Shown here one piece after another: positions 35,090 through 47,200 of a stretch of 64,000 nucleotides of DNA; the first letter of the stretch is position 1, and each line of letters begins with the position of its first letter. The stretch is from Pictodentalium vernedei (Eukaryota > Mollusca > Scaphopoda > Dentaliida > Dentaliidae). The notes under the pieces were generated by a model. The model saw nothing but the letters and a program-made list of their open reading frames with translations, searched no databases and was not told the DNA's origin. The stretch is from contig CM062288.1 in assembly GCA_031216915.1 (NCBI GenBank), forward strand, positions 178,462,596 to 178,526,595. The letters are read 5' to 3'. The translations under genes and the position numbers were made by a program.

Positions 35090-35735
35090 ATCTAGCAGTA
35101 CTAATGCATTATTCACACAAATCTTCGTTCAAATTTTATGACCCCTCATTGGAACACACGCATTCAGCTCATTCCAACAAAGGTCATATGCCATGTTTTC
35201 GAGACAAAGGAATAAAAATTTTAGTTATTCATGAAATTTTTAGGCAACTGTTGTCTGTTATTCACATTGCTTCATGAAATTTCAGTACTTTTAGAAGTTA
35301 CCTCAGTAATCAAGGGTTAATTCCCCTTAATTAAATGTCGCCTCTAAAAAACAACCACTTTGTATATCTTACCTTTTTACCAGCATAACTGCCAAAACTT
35401 GTCAGCATTCTTCGCAAAAATCGCTATTCAAATTTTAATTTTTGTCTCTTAAACATACATGTACTTATCGCTTGTAAATACCCCATTGGAATGAGCTTTT
35501 TGAGCTCATTCCAATGAGAGGTCGCACACCATGCTTTTTGAGTCAAAAAAGCAATTTTTTTAGTTATTCCAGAATTTCGTACGTAAAACACAGCTTTATG
35601 ACTTCACATTAAAATGAGCTCTCTAAGCTTGTTCCAATCAACATTCACGCACTATGTCTTTCACACAAAAAATAAAATTTTCCATTTATTCAGGAATTTT
35701 GTTTGCAAGAACACTCTTAACCCCCCCCCCCCCCC

Positions 35736-35769
<34 letters not shown>

Positions 35770-36060
35770 CAAACACAGACACACACATCTAAAAGTTCGT
35801 CAGCAAAAAAACAGTTACTTCAATTTTTAAATGCATTATAGGAACAACTTGCCTAATCAAATTTAAATACTTTTGCATCATTCTGTATCTAGAACAAACC
35901 ATTTACCATATCTTTACGCAAAATTCTCCAGCATCATTCACAAAAAAACACCATTATTTATATATTCACATTTCTGTCTCAAAAATATACCTGATCTTCC
36001 CATACCCCTATTGGAATAAGCTGTTTGAGCTTGTTCCAATGATGATAAAAAAAATAAAAT
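35090..36060 (+). repeat. Degenerate palindromic modules related to the TTAA MITE hairpin, plus simple repeats
   Basis: Four places (near 35140, 35485, 35610 and 36000) have a diverged form of the palindrome CATTGGAAC-GAGCTC-GTTCCAATG found in the MITE at 11359. In between lies a poly-C/(AC)n tract (about 35721-35790). No gene. Confidence 0.6.
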
Positions 36061-36494
36061 TTGTGAAAATTTTTGTTTTCTTGCATGCAAATATATACAT
36101 GTAGCACATGGAAGATATCCACAGTTGGGGAGAGATGTCCAAGGCTATCTCTTCACATTCCTTGTTTGTGCTTCATGCTAAACCAGTTTGTCTGCAGAGA
36201 TAAATTTGCTTTATTAAAAATCATTGGAGATTGGCCACACACAAATGATTTTAAATAAAACTAATTTTAGGTAACAAATGTTGAACTTCAAACAAAATCT
36301 ATCACTCAACCAGTTAATGTTGATGAGGCATGACATGGTGAAGGTGACCTAAAATACTTCTTAGAGTCACTTTGTCAGGTGAGCGATTAAGGCCACGTGG
36401 GGCCTCTTGTTTATACTTACCAATGACCCAGATGGGGATGGCCCTCCCATGAGTTGGGAACTCATACCTCTCTGCTGATTACATAACACTTTCC

Positions 36495-36744
36495 AGGGAC
36501 TGGTTGTAAGAATGAAGATTTGGCGCCAATTTCAGAACTTCCTTGACACTGCACATGCGCAGTGGACAAAAGTATGGAGGGCCATATAGGACATGGATTT
36601 TTGGGATTTTGATGCAAATTTGGGGGATTGGGGGGCAAAATTTGTGTTTGGCCCTGAAATTTAAAGAGTTAGCACCAGCTTAGTCTGGGTCATTGGTAAG
36701 TATAAAAAATATATAAATTACTATAAAATTTTTAACTTTTATAC
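36495..36744 (-). repeat. Right inverted terminal repeat of DIRS copy B
   Basis: Inverse of 4103-4320. It contains CACATGCGCAGTGGAC, a variant of the ITR palindrome, and ends with GGTCATTGGTAAGTATAAAA and an AT-rich tip. Confidence 0.8.
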
Positions 36745-37140
36745 AGTTTTGCTACACTTTATGACATCTGTAACCTGTGGTTTGCAGTTGTTTCAAGGCA
36801 AGGCGAACCCACAACATTTTAATTAAATTAAAATCTCTTGAAATGTTGGAACAAATGCTGCAGTTGTGTACAGCAAAAAAATGCTTTCACTGTTCGCATC
36901 ATCAAAGCTTCATTGTTCGCATCATAAAAGTACCAGTTGTAATACAACATACATGTGCATGGGCATAAAATGAATACATGAATACATGAAATGTTATGTA
37001 TATTTGTTTCCCGGTCAGAATTAATAAGCATAATTCAATTGGCAGGAATTCAAGACACTTTAGCAAAGGCTTATTCCTGTTCTTGAATTATCTTATTCAT
37101 TCTAATGATGGAAGGAGCTATATATTTGTTGTTTTATATA
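36745..37140. other. No supported gene
   Basis: AT-rich sequence right of the DIRS boundary. I see no motif or repeat I can assign. Confidence 0.4.
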
Positions 37141-38479
37141 TCATCTATGCCTTGAGTCTTCAACTTTATAACCATATTTTCAAAACTGCATGGAACAGAG
37201 AATTGTTTGGTATGAAGCATTCTTCAGACCAGTAGAGTTGACTGGGCCAAAAAATTGCAATCGATTGTATCGATGGGTTCAATTTGGGGTGTAATGGAAA
37301 AATACTGAGTCAGCACTTTTCAAAAATTGAAAAAATCTTTGGCAGAACTCCCAATTAGAATCTTGATATTTGGTATACAGCATCCTCGGGGGAAACCAAT
37401 TTAAGTTTGTTCAAATCGTATTCTGGATTCTTATTTGGGCTCCCTATGGGATCCCAAATTTTTAACTAAGTACAATATGAGGGATATTCTTTAGAAATCT
37501 TATCCAGAACCCAATCAGAATCTTTTGATATTTGGTATACAGTATCCTTGTGTGGGGCAGATTCAAGTATGTTCATATTATCTACCTGGGTTCATATTTG
37601 TGCTCCTTTGAGGACCTAAATGTTCACTTGGTGCAGCATGAGAAAAATTCCTTGAAAACCTTCAGTGGGGGTAGATTCAAAAATTTTGTTGAATCAAGTC
37701 ACTAGGTTCATATGAGAGCCCAGATTTTAATTTGGTTCAGTATCAGAATATTCTTTGAAAGTCTTTTTCAGATCCACCAGTCAGAATCTGTATTTCTAAT
37801 ATGACGAAATTTGTTTAAAATCTTCCTCAGATCCACCAAGCAGAAACTGTTCATATTTTCATTTTCATTTTCATATTTGACCTTCAGCATTAGGGTCTTA
37901 ATAAGCTTGAAAAGTCTTGAATTTGAACAAAAAAATTAAGCCCCTTGAAAAGTCTTGAATTCGAAGTTCCAGTCTTGAAAGGTCTTAAATCGACAGAAGT
38001 TGGGATACACATCTGAGGTGCTTTACATTGTGAACATTGACTGTCCGAAATCGGTTTACCAAAGTATCGAAAAGTCTTGAATTCTCTTGTTTTCTTACCT
38101 TGAAAAGTATTGAATTCACATTGAAAAGAGACTTGAAAAGTCTTGAATGTGCCCCTCCCCAAACTGCAGGAACCCTGAGCATCCTTTGGGTGGTGGTGGG
38201 GGTGATGGGGGCTCAAGTCTCTAAGTTCATATTTGGGCTCTTTATGGGAAACCAAAATTTGGAATATGAGGAAGATTCTTCAAATATCATCTTCCTCAGA
38301 TCTGCCAGGTGCAATCTTTCAGTATTTGGGATTCTGCATCCTTAGGGAATCATTCCATTTTGTTCAAATCAAGTCCCCCAGGTTCATATTCAGGCTTTAT
38401 TGAGCCCAGATTTGAACTTAGATCAGTATGAGGAATATTTTTAAAAATCTTTCCATCAGATCCACCAGTCTGAATTTTT
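37141..38479 (+). repeat. Old, diverged tandem units of the E2/E3 type
   Basis: Segments such as TTTGGTATACAGCATCCT, TTCATATTTGGGCTC and GATCCACCAGTCAGAATC resemble the 167-bp unit but are strongly diverged. A G-T-rich insert at 37890-38170 breaks the pattern. Probably the relic of an older array element. Confidence 0.55.
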
Positions 38480-38559
38480 AGCTTAACTTGACAAAGTCAA
38501 GATAAGCTATTGCCATCACACGTGTAGAAGTCTGTTAGTCTGTGAGTCTGTTCACATTT

Positions 38560-41500
38560 TCCTTTAGCACGGGCTACACCCCGCAGTTCTTGTCTGATCG
38601 TCACAAAATTTCATATGCAGGTTTGGGGTCATGTCTAGATGAGAACATCCCCTTTTGGTCGCGATTGGTTAGCCGGTATGGCTGCCCGAGCCCAAAACCT
38701 GAAAACCATTAGCACAGTCTACAGGTCGTATTTATGAAGGGATTTCATTGTAACTTGTTAGGATGCCTCTGTATAATGCTTAGATGAGAACGTCCCCTTT
38801 TGGGCATGATCTGTCAACCGTGATGGCTGCCCAAGCCCGAAACCCAAAAACTTTTAGCACAGTCTGCAGGTCATGTTTAATATGGAGGGATTTCATTGTA
38901 ACCTGGTAGGATGACTCCATATGATGTCTAGATGAGAATTTCCCCATTTGGGCGTGATCTGCCAACCGTGACAACTTTTCGAGCTCAAAACGCAAAAACC
39001 TTTTGCACAGTCTACAGGTCAAATTTATTGAGGAATTTCATTGTAACTTGGTGGGTTGACTTCATATAATGTCTAGATGATAAAGTCCCCTTTTGGACAT
39101 GATTGGGCTACTGTGACGGCTACAGGGGCCCAAAGCCCGAAAACCTTTAGCTCAGTCTTCAGGTCATATTTATGAAGGGATTTCATTGTAACTTGGTAGG
39201 ATGACTCCAAATAATGTCTAGATGAGAACGTCCCATTTTGATCGCGATCATTCAGCCTTGATGGGTGCTTGAGCCCACAAACCTTTAGCATAGACAGAAG
39301 GTCATATTTATGGAAGGATTTCATTGGAACCTGTTAGGTTGACTCCTTATAATGTCTAGATGATGACATCCCCTTTTGCTCGTGATTGGTCAACTGTGAT
39401 GGCTACAGGTGCCCGAAGCCCGAACACCTTGAGCACAGTCTTCAGGTCATATTTATGAAGGGATTTTATTGTAACTTTGTAGGATCACTCCAGATGATGC
39501 CCAGATGAGATTGTCCCCTTTGGTTGCGATCATTCAACCATGATGGCTGCCCGAGCCCGAAGCCCAAAAACCTTTAGCACAGTCTACAGGTCATATTTAT
39601 GAAGGGATTTCATTGTAACTTGGTAGGTTGACTTCATATAATGTCTAGATGAGAACATCCCCTTTTGGACACGATTGGGCAACTGTGACGGCTACAGGGG
39701 CCCGAAGCCCGAAAACCTTTAGAATAGTCTACAGGTCATAATTATGAGCGGATTTCATTGTAGCTTGGTAGGATGACTCCAAATAATGTCTAGATGAGAA
39801 CATCTCCTTTTGGTCGCAATCATTCAGCCTTTATGGCTGCCCGAGCCCAAAGACCTTTAGCATAGTCTATAGGTCGTATTTATGGAAGGATTTCATTGTA
39901 ACTTGTTAGGTTGACTCCATATACTGCCTAGATGATGACATCCCCTTTTGGTCGTGATTGGTCAACTGTGATGGCTACAGGTGCCCGGGGGGTGTGCGGT
40001 GGCTCAGTTGGTAGAGGTGCAGGCTGCAAGCCGAGAGGTCCTCGGTTTGAATCCCACCTGAGGCAACCACGTTCAGTCCTTGGGCAAGACATTTCACCCC
40101 CATTGCCCACGTGGGGGCACGGTGACATTGTGTACTAAGGCGTACTGCATGTCGATGGTGCACCTGTCTTCAACCAATGCTAACCCTGCTTGTGTGGAGT
40201 TGGTATGTTGGGGAGCTGACAGTTGCTCGCCGTTGCTCAGTGGTTCTCTCCGGGTACTCTGGCTTCCTTCACCCGTAAAACTGTCACGGTCATGGTTAGC
40301 CATTGTGCAAAAATATGTGACCTTAAACACCAATAAATAAATAAATAATACAGGTGCCCAAAGCCCGAAAATCTTGAGCAAAGTCTATAGGTCATATTTA
40401 TGAAGGGATTTCATTGTAACTTCGTAGGATCACTCCAGATGATGCCCTGATGAGAATGTCCCCGTTTGGTTGCGATCATTCAACCATTATGGCTGCCTGA
40501 GCCCAAAGCCTGAATAACTTTAGCACAGTCTACAGGTCATATTTATGAAGGGATTTCATTGTAACTTGGTAGGTTTGACTTCATATAATGTCTAGATGAG
40601 AACGTCCCCTTTTGGACACGATTGGGCAACTGTGACGGCTACATGGGCCTGAAGCCCGAAAACCTTTAGAACAGTCTACAGGTCATAATTATGAAAGGAT
40701 TTCATTGTAGCTTGGTAGGATGACTCCAAATAATGTCTAGATGAGAACATCCCCTTTTGGTCGCGATCATTCAGCCTTGATGGCTGCCCAAGCCCAAAAA
40801 CCTTTAGCATAGTCTATAGGTCATATTTATGGAAGGATTTCATTGTAACTTGTTAGGTTGACTCCATATAATGCCTAGGTTGATGACATCCCCTTTTGGT
40901 CGTGATTGGGCCACTGTGACGGCTACAGGGGCCTGAAGCCCGAAAACCTTTAGCACAGTCTACAGGTGATATTTATGAAGGGATTTCATTGTACCTTGGT
41001 AGGATGACTCCAAATAATGTCTAGATGAGAACGTCCCCTTTTGGTCACGATCATTCAGCCTTGATGGCTGCCCGAGCCCAAAACCTTTAGCAAAGTCTAT
41101 AGGTCATATTTATGGAAGTATTTCATTGTAACCTGTTAGTTTGACTTCATATAATGCCTAGATGATAACATCCCCTTTTGGTCGTGATTGGTCAGCTGTG
41201 ATGGCTTCAGGGGCCCGAAGCCCAAAAACCTTGAGCACAGTCTACAGGTCATATTTATGAAGAGATTTCATTGTAACTTCGTAGGATCACTCCAGATGAT
41301 GCCCAGATGAGAATGTCCCCTTTTGGTTGCGATCATTCAACCATGATGGCTGCCCAAGCCCAAAGCCCCAAAACCTTTAGCATAGTCTATAGGTCATATT
41401 TATGGAAGGATTTCATTGTAGCCTGCTAGTTTGACTCCATATAATGCCTAGATGATGACATCCCCTTTTGATCGTGATTGGTCAGCTGTGATGGCTTCAG

Positions 41501-41735
41501 GGGCCCGAATTATGAAAACCTTGAGCTCAGTCTACAGGTCATATTTATGAAGGGATTTCATTGTAACTTGGTAGGTTGACTTCATATAATGTCTAGATGA
41601 GAACGTCCCCTTTGGACGCAATTGGGAAACTGACGTCTGCAGGGGCCCGAAGTCCGAAAAACTTTAGCACAGTCTACAGGCCATATTTATGAAGGGATTT
41701 CAATGTAACTTGATAGGATGACTCGTTTTGGAATA
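38560..41735 (+). repeat. About 144-bp tandem array of E4
   Basis: AGGTCATATTTAT recurs at 39162, 39299, 39444, 39588, 39733 and on, at steps of 137-145 bp. Two unit types (GATGGCTGCCCGAGCC and GGCTACAGGGGCCCGAAGCC) alternate, suggesting a higher-order dimer. Confidence 0.85.
39987..40348 (+). mobile_element. tRNA-derived SINE in the E4 array, 11-bp target duplication
   Basis: Same family as 1754-2111: A box TGGCTCAGTTGG, B box GGTTTGAATCC, body CTTGGGCAAGACATTTCA and an (AATA)n tail. Flanked by TACAGGTGCCC at 39976-39986 and 40349-40359. The interrupted unit reads correctly when the SINE and one duplicate are removed. Confidence 0.92.
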
Positions 41736-42009
41736 ATTTCACTGTAATTTGGTAACTTTTGTTGATATACGTTAACTGTGAGGGCCACATACATTAACTG
41801 TGAGGTCATATTAACCCACCCCTCAGCTCTTTAGTACAGTGTACACCTCATATTATTTTTATCAAAAACATAGCATACAGTGAACAGAAATTAACATATT
41901 CCCAATTATCACAATTCTTGTCTTATTTCATAATCCTTTCATAAACATTGAACATTATCCTTTTCATCAAACACAACACACAAGTTAAGCTACAGTGTCA
42001 TTGACACTT

Positions 42010-42990
42010 TCAATTAATATTTGGTGTATAGTATACTTATAAGGCTCTGATTCAAGTTTGTTCCAATTACGTCCTTCTGTTAATATTTGGCCCCCTTATG
42101 GGAGCCTGACTTGAACGTCAGTATGAGCAATATTCTTTGAAAATCTTCTTTTTCAAAGAGAAATTCAGCTTGGTTTGAATCGAGTGCCTGGGTTCATATT
42201 TTGACTACATATGGAGCCCAAATTTGAACTTGGTGCAATGTGGGAAATATTCTTCAAAGATCTTCTTCAGATCGACCAGGCAGAATCTTCTGATATTCAC
42301 TCACCTCATTAAAAGCCCACAAAGCAAAAACTTGTGTCGATTCCATTTATGATTCCATCTGTTCATGAGTGTGTAAGAAAGCCTTAATTTGTCAAAAAGG
42401 AAACCCTCTCAGTCATATCCTTTTTGACTAACATTTCACTACATTTCTTTATATAACTGATGCCTTTCAGGAGCACTAAATAGTTCACCTGATTGGAACC
42501 CAAAATTCTAACCAACCTGGGAGATCTTTTCATAAGGAAGCTCTTTTGTTTTTCAACATAATTTTAAACATAAATTAGGATGTGTGAAGTGTGGTCATTA
42601 AAAGACAAACATCCTTTTTCACAGTGTTTTGGGTGAGAGTCATTTCAATATACACACATGTACAGGTGGACATTTTTTTGTTGCCTCCTTTCTTATCCCT
42701 CAGCACTCCTACTCTTATTTCTCTTTAGAGCATTGCAGATGGTATATTGTTGCACTCTTGGAATGGCATGTAATTTTCCTGAAAATGCCCAGAGCAAGAG
42801 AGAGAGAGAATTATTCTTTGAAGAAACTGCTGCAGTTGGGTCCATTTTTGAATGTTGAATATGTTATGCATCCTCTACATAATGCGGTGAAACCAAAAAG
42901 AATCAATTCTTGAATCTATTACCCAATGAGATTTGAAAATCAATTCGAAGTAAAATTTCTGATTTGCAGGGCCCTATAAATAAACAGCAT
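42010..42990. other. Diverged array remnants and unassigned sequence
   Basis: From 42050 to 42300 there are weak matches to the E2/E3 unit (GATTCAAGTTTGTTCCAA, TTCATATTTTGACTAC). From 42300 to 42990 I see no gene or repeat; the one longer ORF (42629-42913) has no motif. Confidence 0.4.
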
Positions 42991-42994
42991 GTCT

Positions 42995-44262
42995 ATTATA
43001 TACTGAGTCAAAAAAGAAAGTATAATAAACTTTGAGGAGCATTTGTTTTAGTATTATCGACTTTAATTCCAAACAAATTATTGTAAATTCATATTTCGAG
43101 TCGAGCTGTATGAATTTGCATAATTTCATGTTCTTACTGTTGCCAGCGTCACGTCAGGACGTCACAATTCAGACATGGGGTGAAATAAAAAGTTCACACA
43201 TGCAGTCAATAGCATGTATGTCCACCGTTTGCCTACTGGATGGCAAGACATCGACCTGCTAAGTCTCTGGATGTCACCCTGTGGTATTGTGTTCCACTCC
43301 TGCCTTAGAAAATAATGTAAATCGCCTAATGTCTAAAGATCATGAAGTTGTACCCGGCGGTCCAATTGATCCCACAGACGCTCGATTGGCGACAAATCTG
43401 GCGAAAGTTGGGGCCAGAGAAGTTCGATGCTTTGCTTCTCAAGAAAGTCACGACAGATACACGCCATGTGACATCGGGCATTGTCTTGCTGGAATAACTG
43501 CAATCCGACGTTAGCGTTGAACAATGGGACACCAACAGCATTAAGAATCTCGTCCCTATATCACTGTCCATTCAGATTACCATTGATGAAGATCAGCTGC
43601 GTTTGATGGTGTAAGGAAATTCCTGCCCAAACCATTACACTACCCCTGCCAAAACAGTCGCATTCCTGCACGCAAGCATCAGAAAACTGTTCTCCTCGTC
43701 GGTGATACACTCTTGCCCTACCATCAGCGCACCGTAGACAAAATTGTGATTCATCACAAAAAAGAACTGCACCCCAGCACTGCTGAGTCCAGCGAACAGG
43801 CTAACGTACCCATTCCATTCTGATGGTATGATGACGTTGGGTAAGGATTGGTGCGTGGTATTTACGCCTACTTCGGATGTGGTGTTCAGCGTGTCTGTTG
43901 CGGACAGTTTGTGCACTGATTCTATTGTTAGTTCTACCAGGAGTAATTGCTGCTGTCCTTGTCACCAGAAGGAAGCAATCCCGCAAGTGAGACATCCTGA
44001 TGTGTCGGTCTTGTGCAGGGGACGTAACTCTTGGTCGACTTGAACGTGGTTGGTTGGCAGTAGATCCAGTGGTTCTATACCTTCCAATGAGGCGGTAAAT
44101 AGTGGCCACAGTGACTCCAAATTGAGTGGAGCAGGGTCCAAATTTCAACACAAATCTGTGAATTGATTCGTTTAAAGATTCACCCAAATCTCCAAGTCCG
44201 CGAATCTTGGTAGATTTGTGTAAAAAATACAATTTTGCTTGGCTGTTCTATTGTGGAACACT
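42995..44262 (-). mobile_element. Tc1-like DNA transposon, decayed
   Basis: A transposase pseudogene (43333-44232, minus) fills it. The left end starts near TATACTGAGTCAAAAAAGAAAGT, which looks like a Tc1-type inverted repeat. I cannot find its inverse at the right, so the right end is probably lost and the boundary is approximate. Confidence 0.7.
43333..44232 (-). pseudogene. Tc1/mariner-type transposase with two in-frame stops
   Basis: 300 codons in one frame, interrupted by TAG at 43803-43801 and TGA at 43563-43561. N-terminal helix-turn-helix: FGVTVATIYRLIGRYRTTGS, then a GRPR-like hook (PRSSRPRVTSPAQDRHI). Catalytic part: LFCDESQF (first Asp), LFQQDNARCH (second Asp) and SPDLSPIERLWDQL (Glu). 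The second Asp and the Glu are separated by 33 residues, one fewer than the 34 of Tc1, because one residue is missing in IELLWPQLSPD. The usual WVAG-type motif is present as SVMVWAGIS. Apart from the stops it is well preserved, so the insertion is not very old. No intron is expected in this family. Confidence 0.9.
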
Positions 44263-47200
44263 TGTTATTTTCAGATTTCAGGGCCGCAATACATGTATCA
44301 AGTAAAGTTTATCCAGCCGTTGGCTGTCAGCAATTCCATTAGTACACCCTACAGGCTGTATCTCTTACCCAAACTTTTTCAAATTTCATATATAGCTTTG
44401 GTGTGTTGTGTAAATGTGAGCTATTGAATTTTTATATGCCCGTTTATAAAAACGGGACGTATTATGTTATCAGTCTGTCTGTGTCCGTCTGTCTGTCCGT
44501 AAACAATTTGGTTTCCATTCCTTTAAAGTCGAACGCCTTGACGGATCGACATCAAACTTTAAGAAGTTGTTTTTTGCAATAAAATACAGGTCAAGTTCGA
44601 TATTGGTGTTTTTCAGTCCATCCACTGCAGAGTTATGGCCCTTTGAAAACACAATTTTTCTAAAAAAATTGATTCCGTTCATTTAAAGCTGAACGCCTTG
44701 ACAGATTGACACCAAATTTTTCAGATGTTGTTTTTAGCAATGAAATACAGGTCAAGTTCGATATTGGTGTTTCTCAGTCCATCTGCTGCAGAGTTATGGC
44801 CCTTTGAAAACACAATCTTTCGAAAAAAATTGGTTTCCCTTCATTTAAAGTCGAACGCCTTGACGGATCGACATCCAACTTTCAGATGTTATTTGTAGCA
44901 ATAAAATACAGGTCAAGTTCGATATTGGTGTTTCTCAGTCTATCTGCTGCAGAGTTATGGCCCTTTGAAAACACAATTTTTGAAAAAAAAATTGGTTTCC
45001 GTTCATTTAAAGCCGAACGCCTTGACGGATTGACACCAAATTTTTCAGATGTTTTTATACGCCCGTTTGAAAAATTGGACGTATTATGTGAATGGTCTCT
45101 CCACCCGTCTGTCCGTCCATGGACACATTTCTTTTCCGGACGATAACTTTACTTGTAATGGTTTGAGCTGAGTTAAATTTGGCATGTGGATTTAGTATGA
45201 CAAAATATAGGAAGGGTTCGATTTCTGTTTCTAGCGGCCCATTTGCAGTAGAGTTATGGCCCTTTATTTATGGGAATTTAGCCCAACTTCTCGTTTTCCG
45301 GACGATAATTTAGTTTGCCTTGACCGATTTATTTCAAATTTTCAGTTTTTTGTTTTTGACCACAAAATACAAGTTCACTTTTGACCACAATCGCATATAC
45401 CTTTCCAGAGTTATTCCCCTTGAATGATTGCAAATTTGTGGATTTTGTGCTTTCCGGATGATAACTTTAGTTTGCCTTGACCAATTTTTTTTAAATTCTC
45501 AGCTTTTGTTTTTGACCACAAAGCACAGTTCAAGTTCACCTTTGGCCATAATTGCATGTACCGTTCCATAGTTATTCCCCTTGAATGATTGCAAATTTGT
45601 GAATTATGTGGTTTCCGGATGATAACTTTAGTTTGCCTTGATTAATTTGTTTCAAATTCTCAGATTTTGTTTATGACCACAAAGCACAGCTCAAGTTCCC
45701 TTTCGGCCAAAATCACATGTACCTTTCCAGAGTTATTCCTCTTGAATTTGTGCATTTTGTGTTTTCCAGATTATAACTTTAGTATGGCCTGACTGATTTT
45801 TTATACCCCTGTTGAAAAACCATCGAATTATGGAATCAGTCTGTCCATCCATTTGTCCATCCGTCGGTCTGTCCGTTCGTCAACATTTTGTTTCCAGATG
45901 ATTACTTTAGTATTTTTTTTCGATTGTCTCCTAAACTTGGTATGTGGTTTAATCAAAACAAAAGACAGGTCAAGTTCGAATATGGGGTCAGTTCAAACTT
46001 CGAAGTTCCCCTGAATTATGGCCCTTGTTGGACATAGAATGCATCAAATATTTGGTTTCCGGATGATAACTTTTAATATTTGTTTTCCGATTAGTTCCAA
46101 ACTTGGTATGTTGTTTAATCACAACAAAATAAGGTCAAGTTCGAATATGGGGTTGGTCCGAACAATTTTCACCCTCGCCCCCATCCTTACCCCAACCCTT
46201 CAATAATACAAAACGGGTGTATAATGTCCCTCTAGGCGGTGCTCTTGTTCTGAATTTTGTTGAAAAACATGGCTGCCAGCAGCCATCTTGGATTCGGATA
46301 AAAATTGTCCCACAATTCCTTTAGCATACCCTACAGGCAGCAGCTCTCTCCCGATCAGCCCCACATTTCATATGTTGCTTTGGGGTAATGTCTAGATGGG
46401 AGATATCAATTTTTTTCGAATTTCATTGTAAAATATAGCCAACAGTGGCCATATTGGATTTGGATATAAATTGTCCAACAATTCTATTAGTACACCCTAC
46501 AGGCTGCATCTCTCACCCGATCTTTTTCAAATTTCATATGTAGCTTTGGTTTGCTGTCTAGATGGGAGCTTTCAAATATTTCTGAATTGCGTTGAAAAAC
46601 ATGGCCTCCAGAGTCCTCTTGGATTCGGATATAAATTGTCAACAATTCCATTAGCACACCCTACAGGTCGCATCTCTTACCTGATCTTTTTTTAATTTCA
46701 TATATAGCTTTGGTGTGATGTCTAGGTGGGAGCTGTCATTTTTTTCTGAATTTTGTTAAAAAATATGGCTTCCAGCAGCCATCTTGGATTGGCATATGGA
46801 ATTGTCAGCAAGACCTTTAGCACAACCTGCAGGCTGCATCTCTCACCCAATCTTTTTTCAAATTTCACATGTAGTTTTGGTGTGATGTCTAGATTGGAGC
46901 TATCAAATTTTTCTGAATTTTGTTGAAAAACATGGCCGGCAGTGGCCATCTTGGATTTGGCATATAAATTGTCAACAATTCCATTAGCTGACCCTACAGG
47001 CCACACCTCTCACCCGATCTTTTTTCAAATTTAATATGTAACTTTGGTATGATGTCCAGATGGGAGTTATCAAATTTTTCTGCATTACGTTGAAAAAAGA
47101 TAGTCGCCACCGGCTATCTTAGATTTGGCATATAAATTGTCACCCAACAGGCCCCATCCCTCACCCGATTTTTTTCAGATTTCATATGTAGCTTTGGTGT

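Larger units (their letters stand above)
31486..36412 (+). mobile_element. Helentron/HINE-like array element E3, inside DIRS copy B
   Basis: It begins AGCTCACCTGAGCGAAGCTC and ends CAGGTGAGC, a GGCCACGTGGGGCC hairpin, then CTCTTGTT. Copy A shows the uninterrupted site exactly: five Ts plus TATACTTACC rejoin with no gain or loss. After a CCGTCGTCC-type stretch comes the shared leader (about 31700-32220), then some 16 units of the 167-bp repeat, then about 1.4 kb of palindromic modules and simple repeats. No protein is encoded. Mobilisation by an autonomous Helentron in trans is inference. Confidence 0.75.
4103..36744 (+). mobile_element. DIRS-like retroelement copy B, broken and carrying three nested insertions
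   Basis: Fossil tyrosine-recombinase retroelement. The left inverted repeat (4103-about 4320) and the right one (about 36495-36744) match through shared variants such as CTTTAAATTTCAGGGCC and CTTTTGTCCACTGCGCATG, with roughly 5% difference by eye. The body resumes at about 18416 after copy A. Parts recognised: gag-like region, reverse transcriptase, RNase H, tyrosine recombinase, and an internal complementary region near the right end. Nested in it are copy A (4491-18415), an Academ-like element (19080-25655) and array element E3 (31486-36412). Removing them leaves about 7 kb. The coding regions are broken in roughly half a dozen or more places. Confidence 0.85.
38480..42009 (+). mobile_element. 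Array element E4 with a 144-bp tandem repeat
   Basis: It opens with the hairpin AGCTTAACTTGACAAAGTC...GATAAGCT preceded by TTTTT, and ends CAAGTTAAGCT (inverse of the start) followed by the hairpin AGTGTCATTGACACT. After a GTCTGTTAGTCTGTGAGTC stretch come about 19-20 units of 138-145 bp containing AATGTCTAGATGAGAACGTC and GATTTCATTGTAACTTG. A SINE sits in the array. No protein. The layout parallels E1-E3, but the ends differ. Confidence 0.65.

Noticed and set aside
37890-38345. ORFs on both strands over a TCTTGAAAAGTCTTGAAT repeat
   Set aside because: Simple degenerate repeat. The peptides reflect the repeat.
42629-42913. 94-codon ORF
   Set aside because: No recognisable motif and no splice or start context in its favour.
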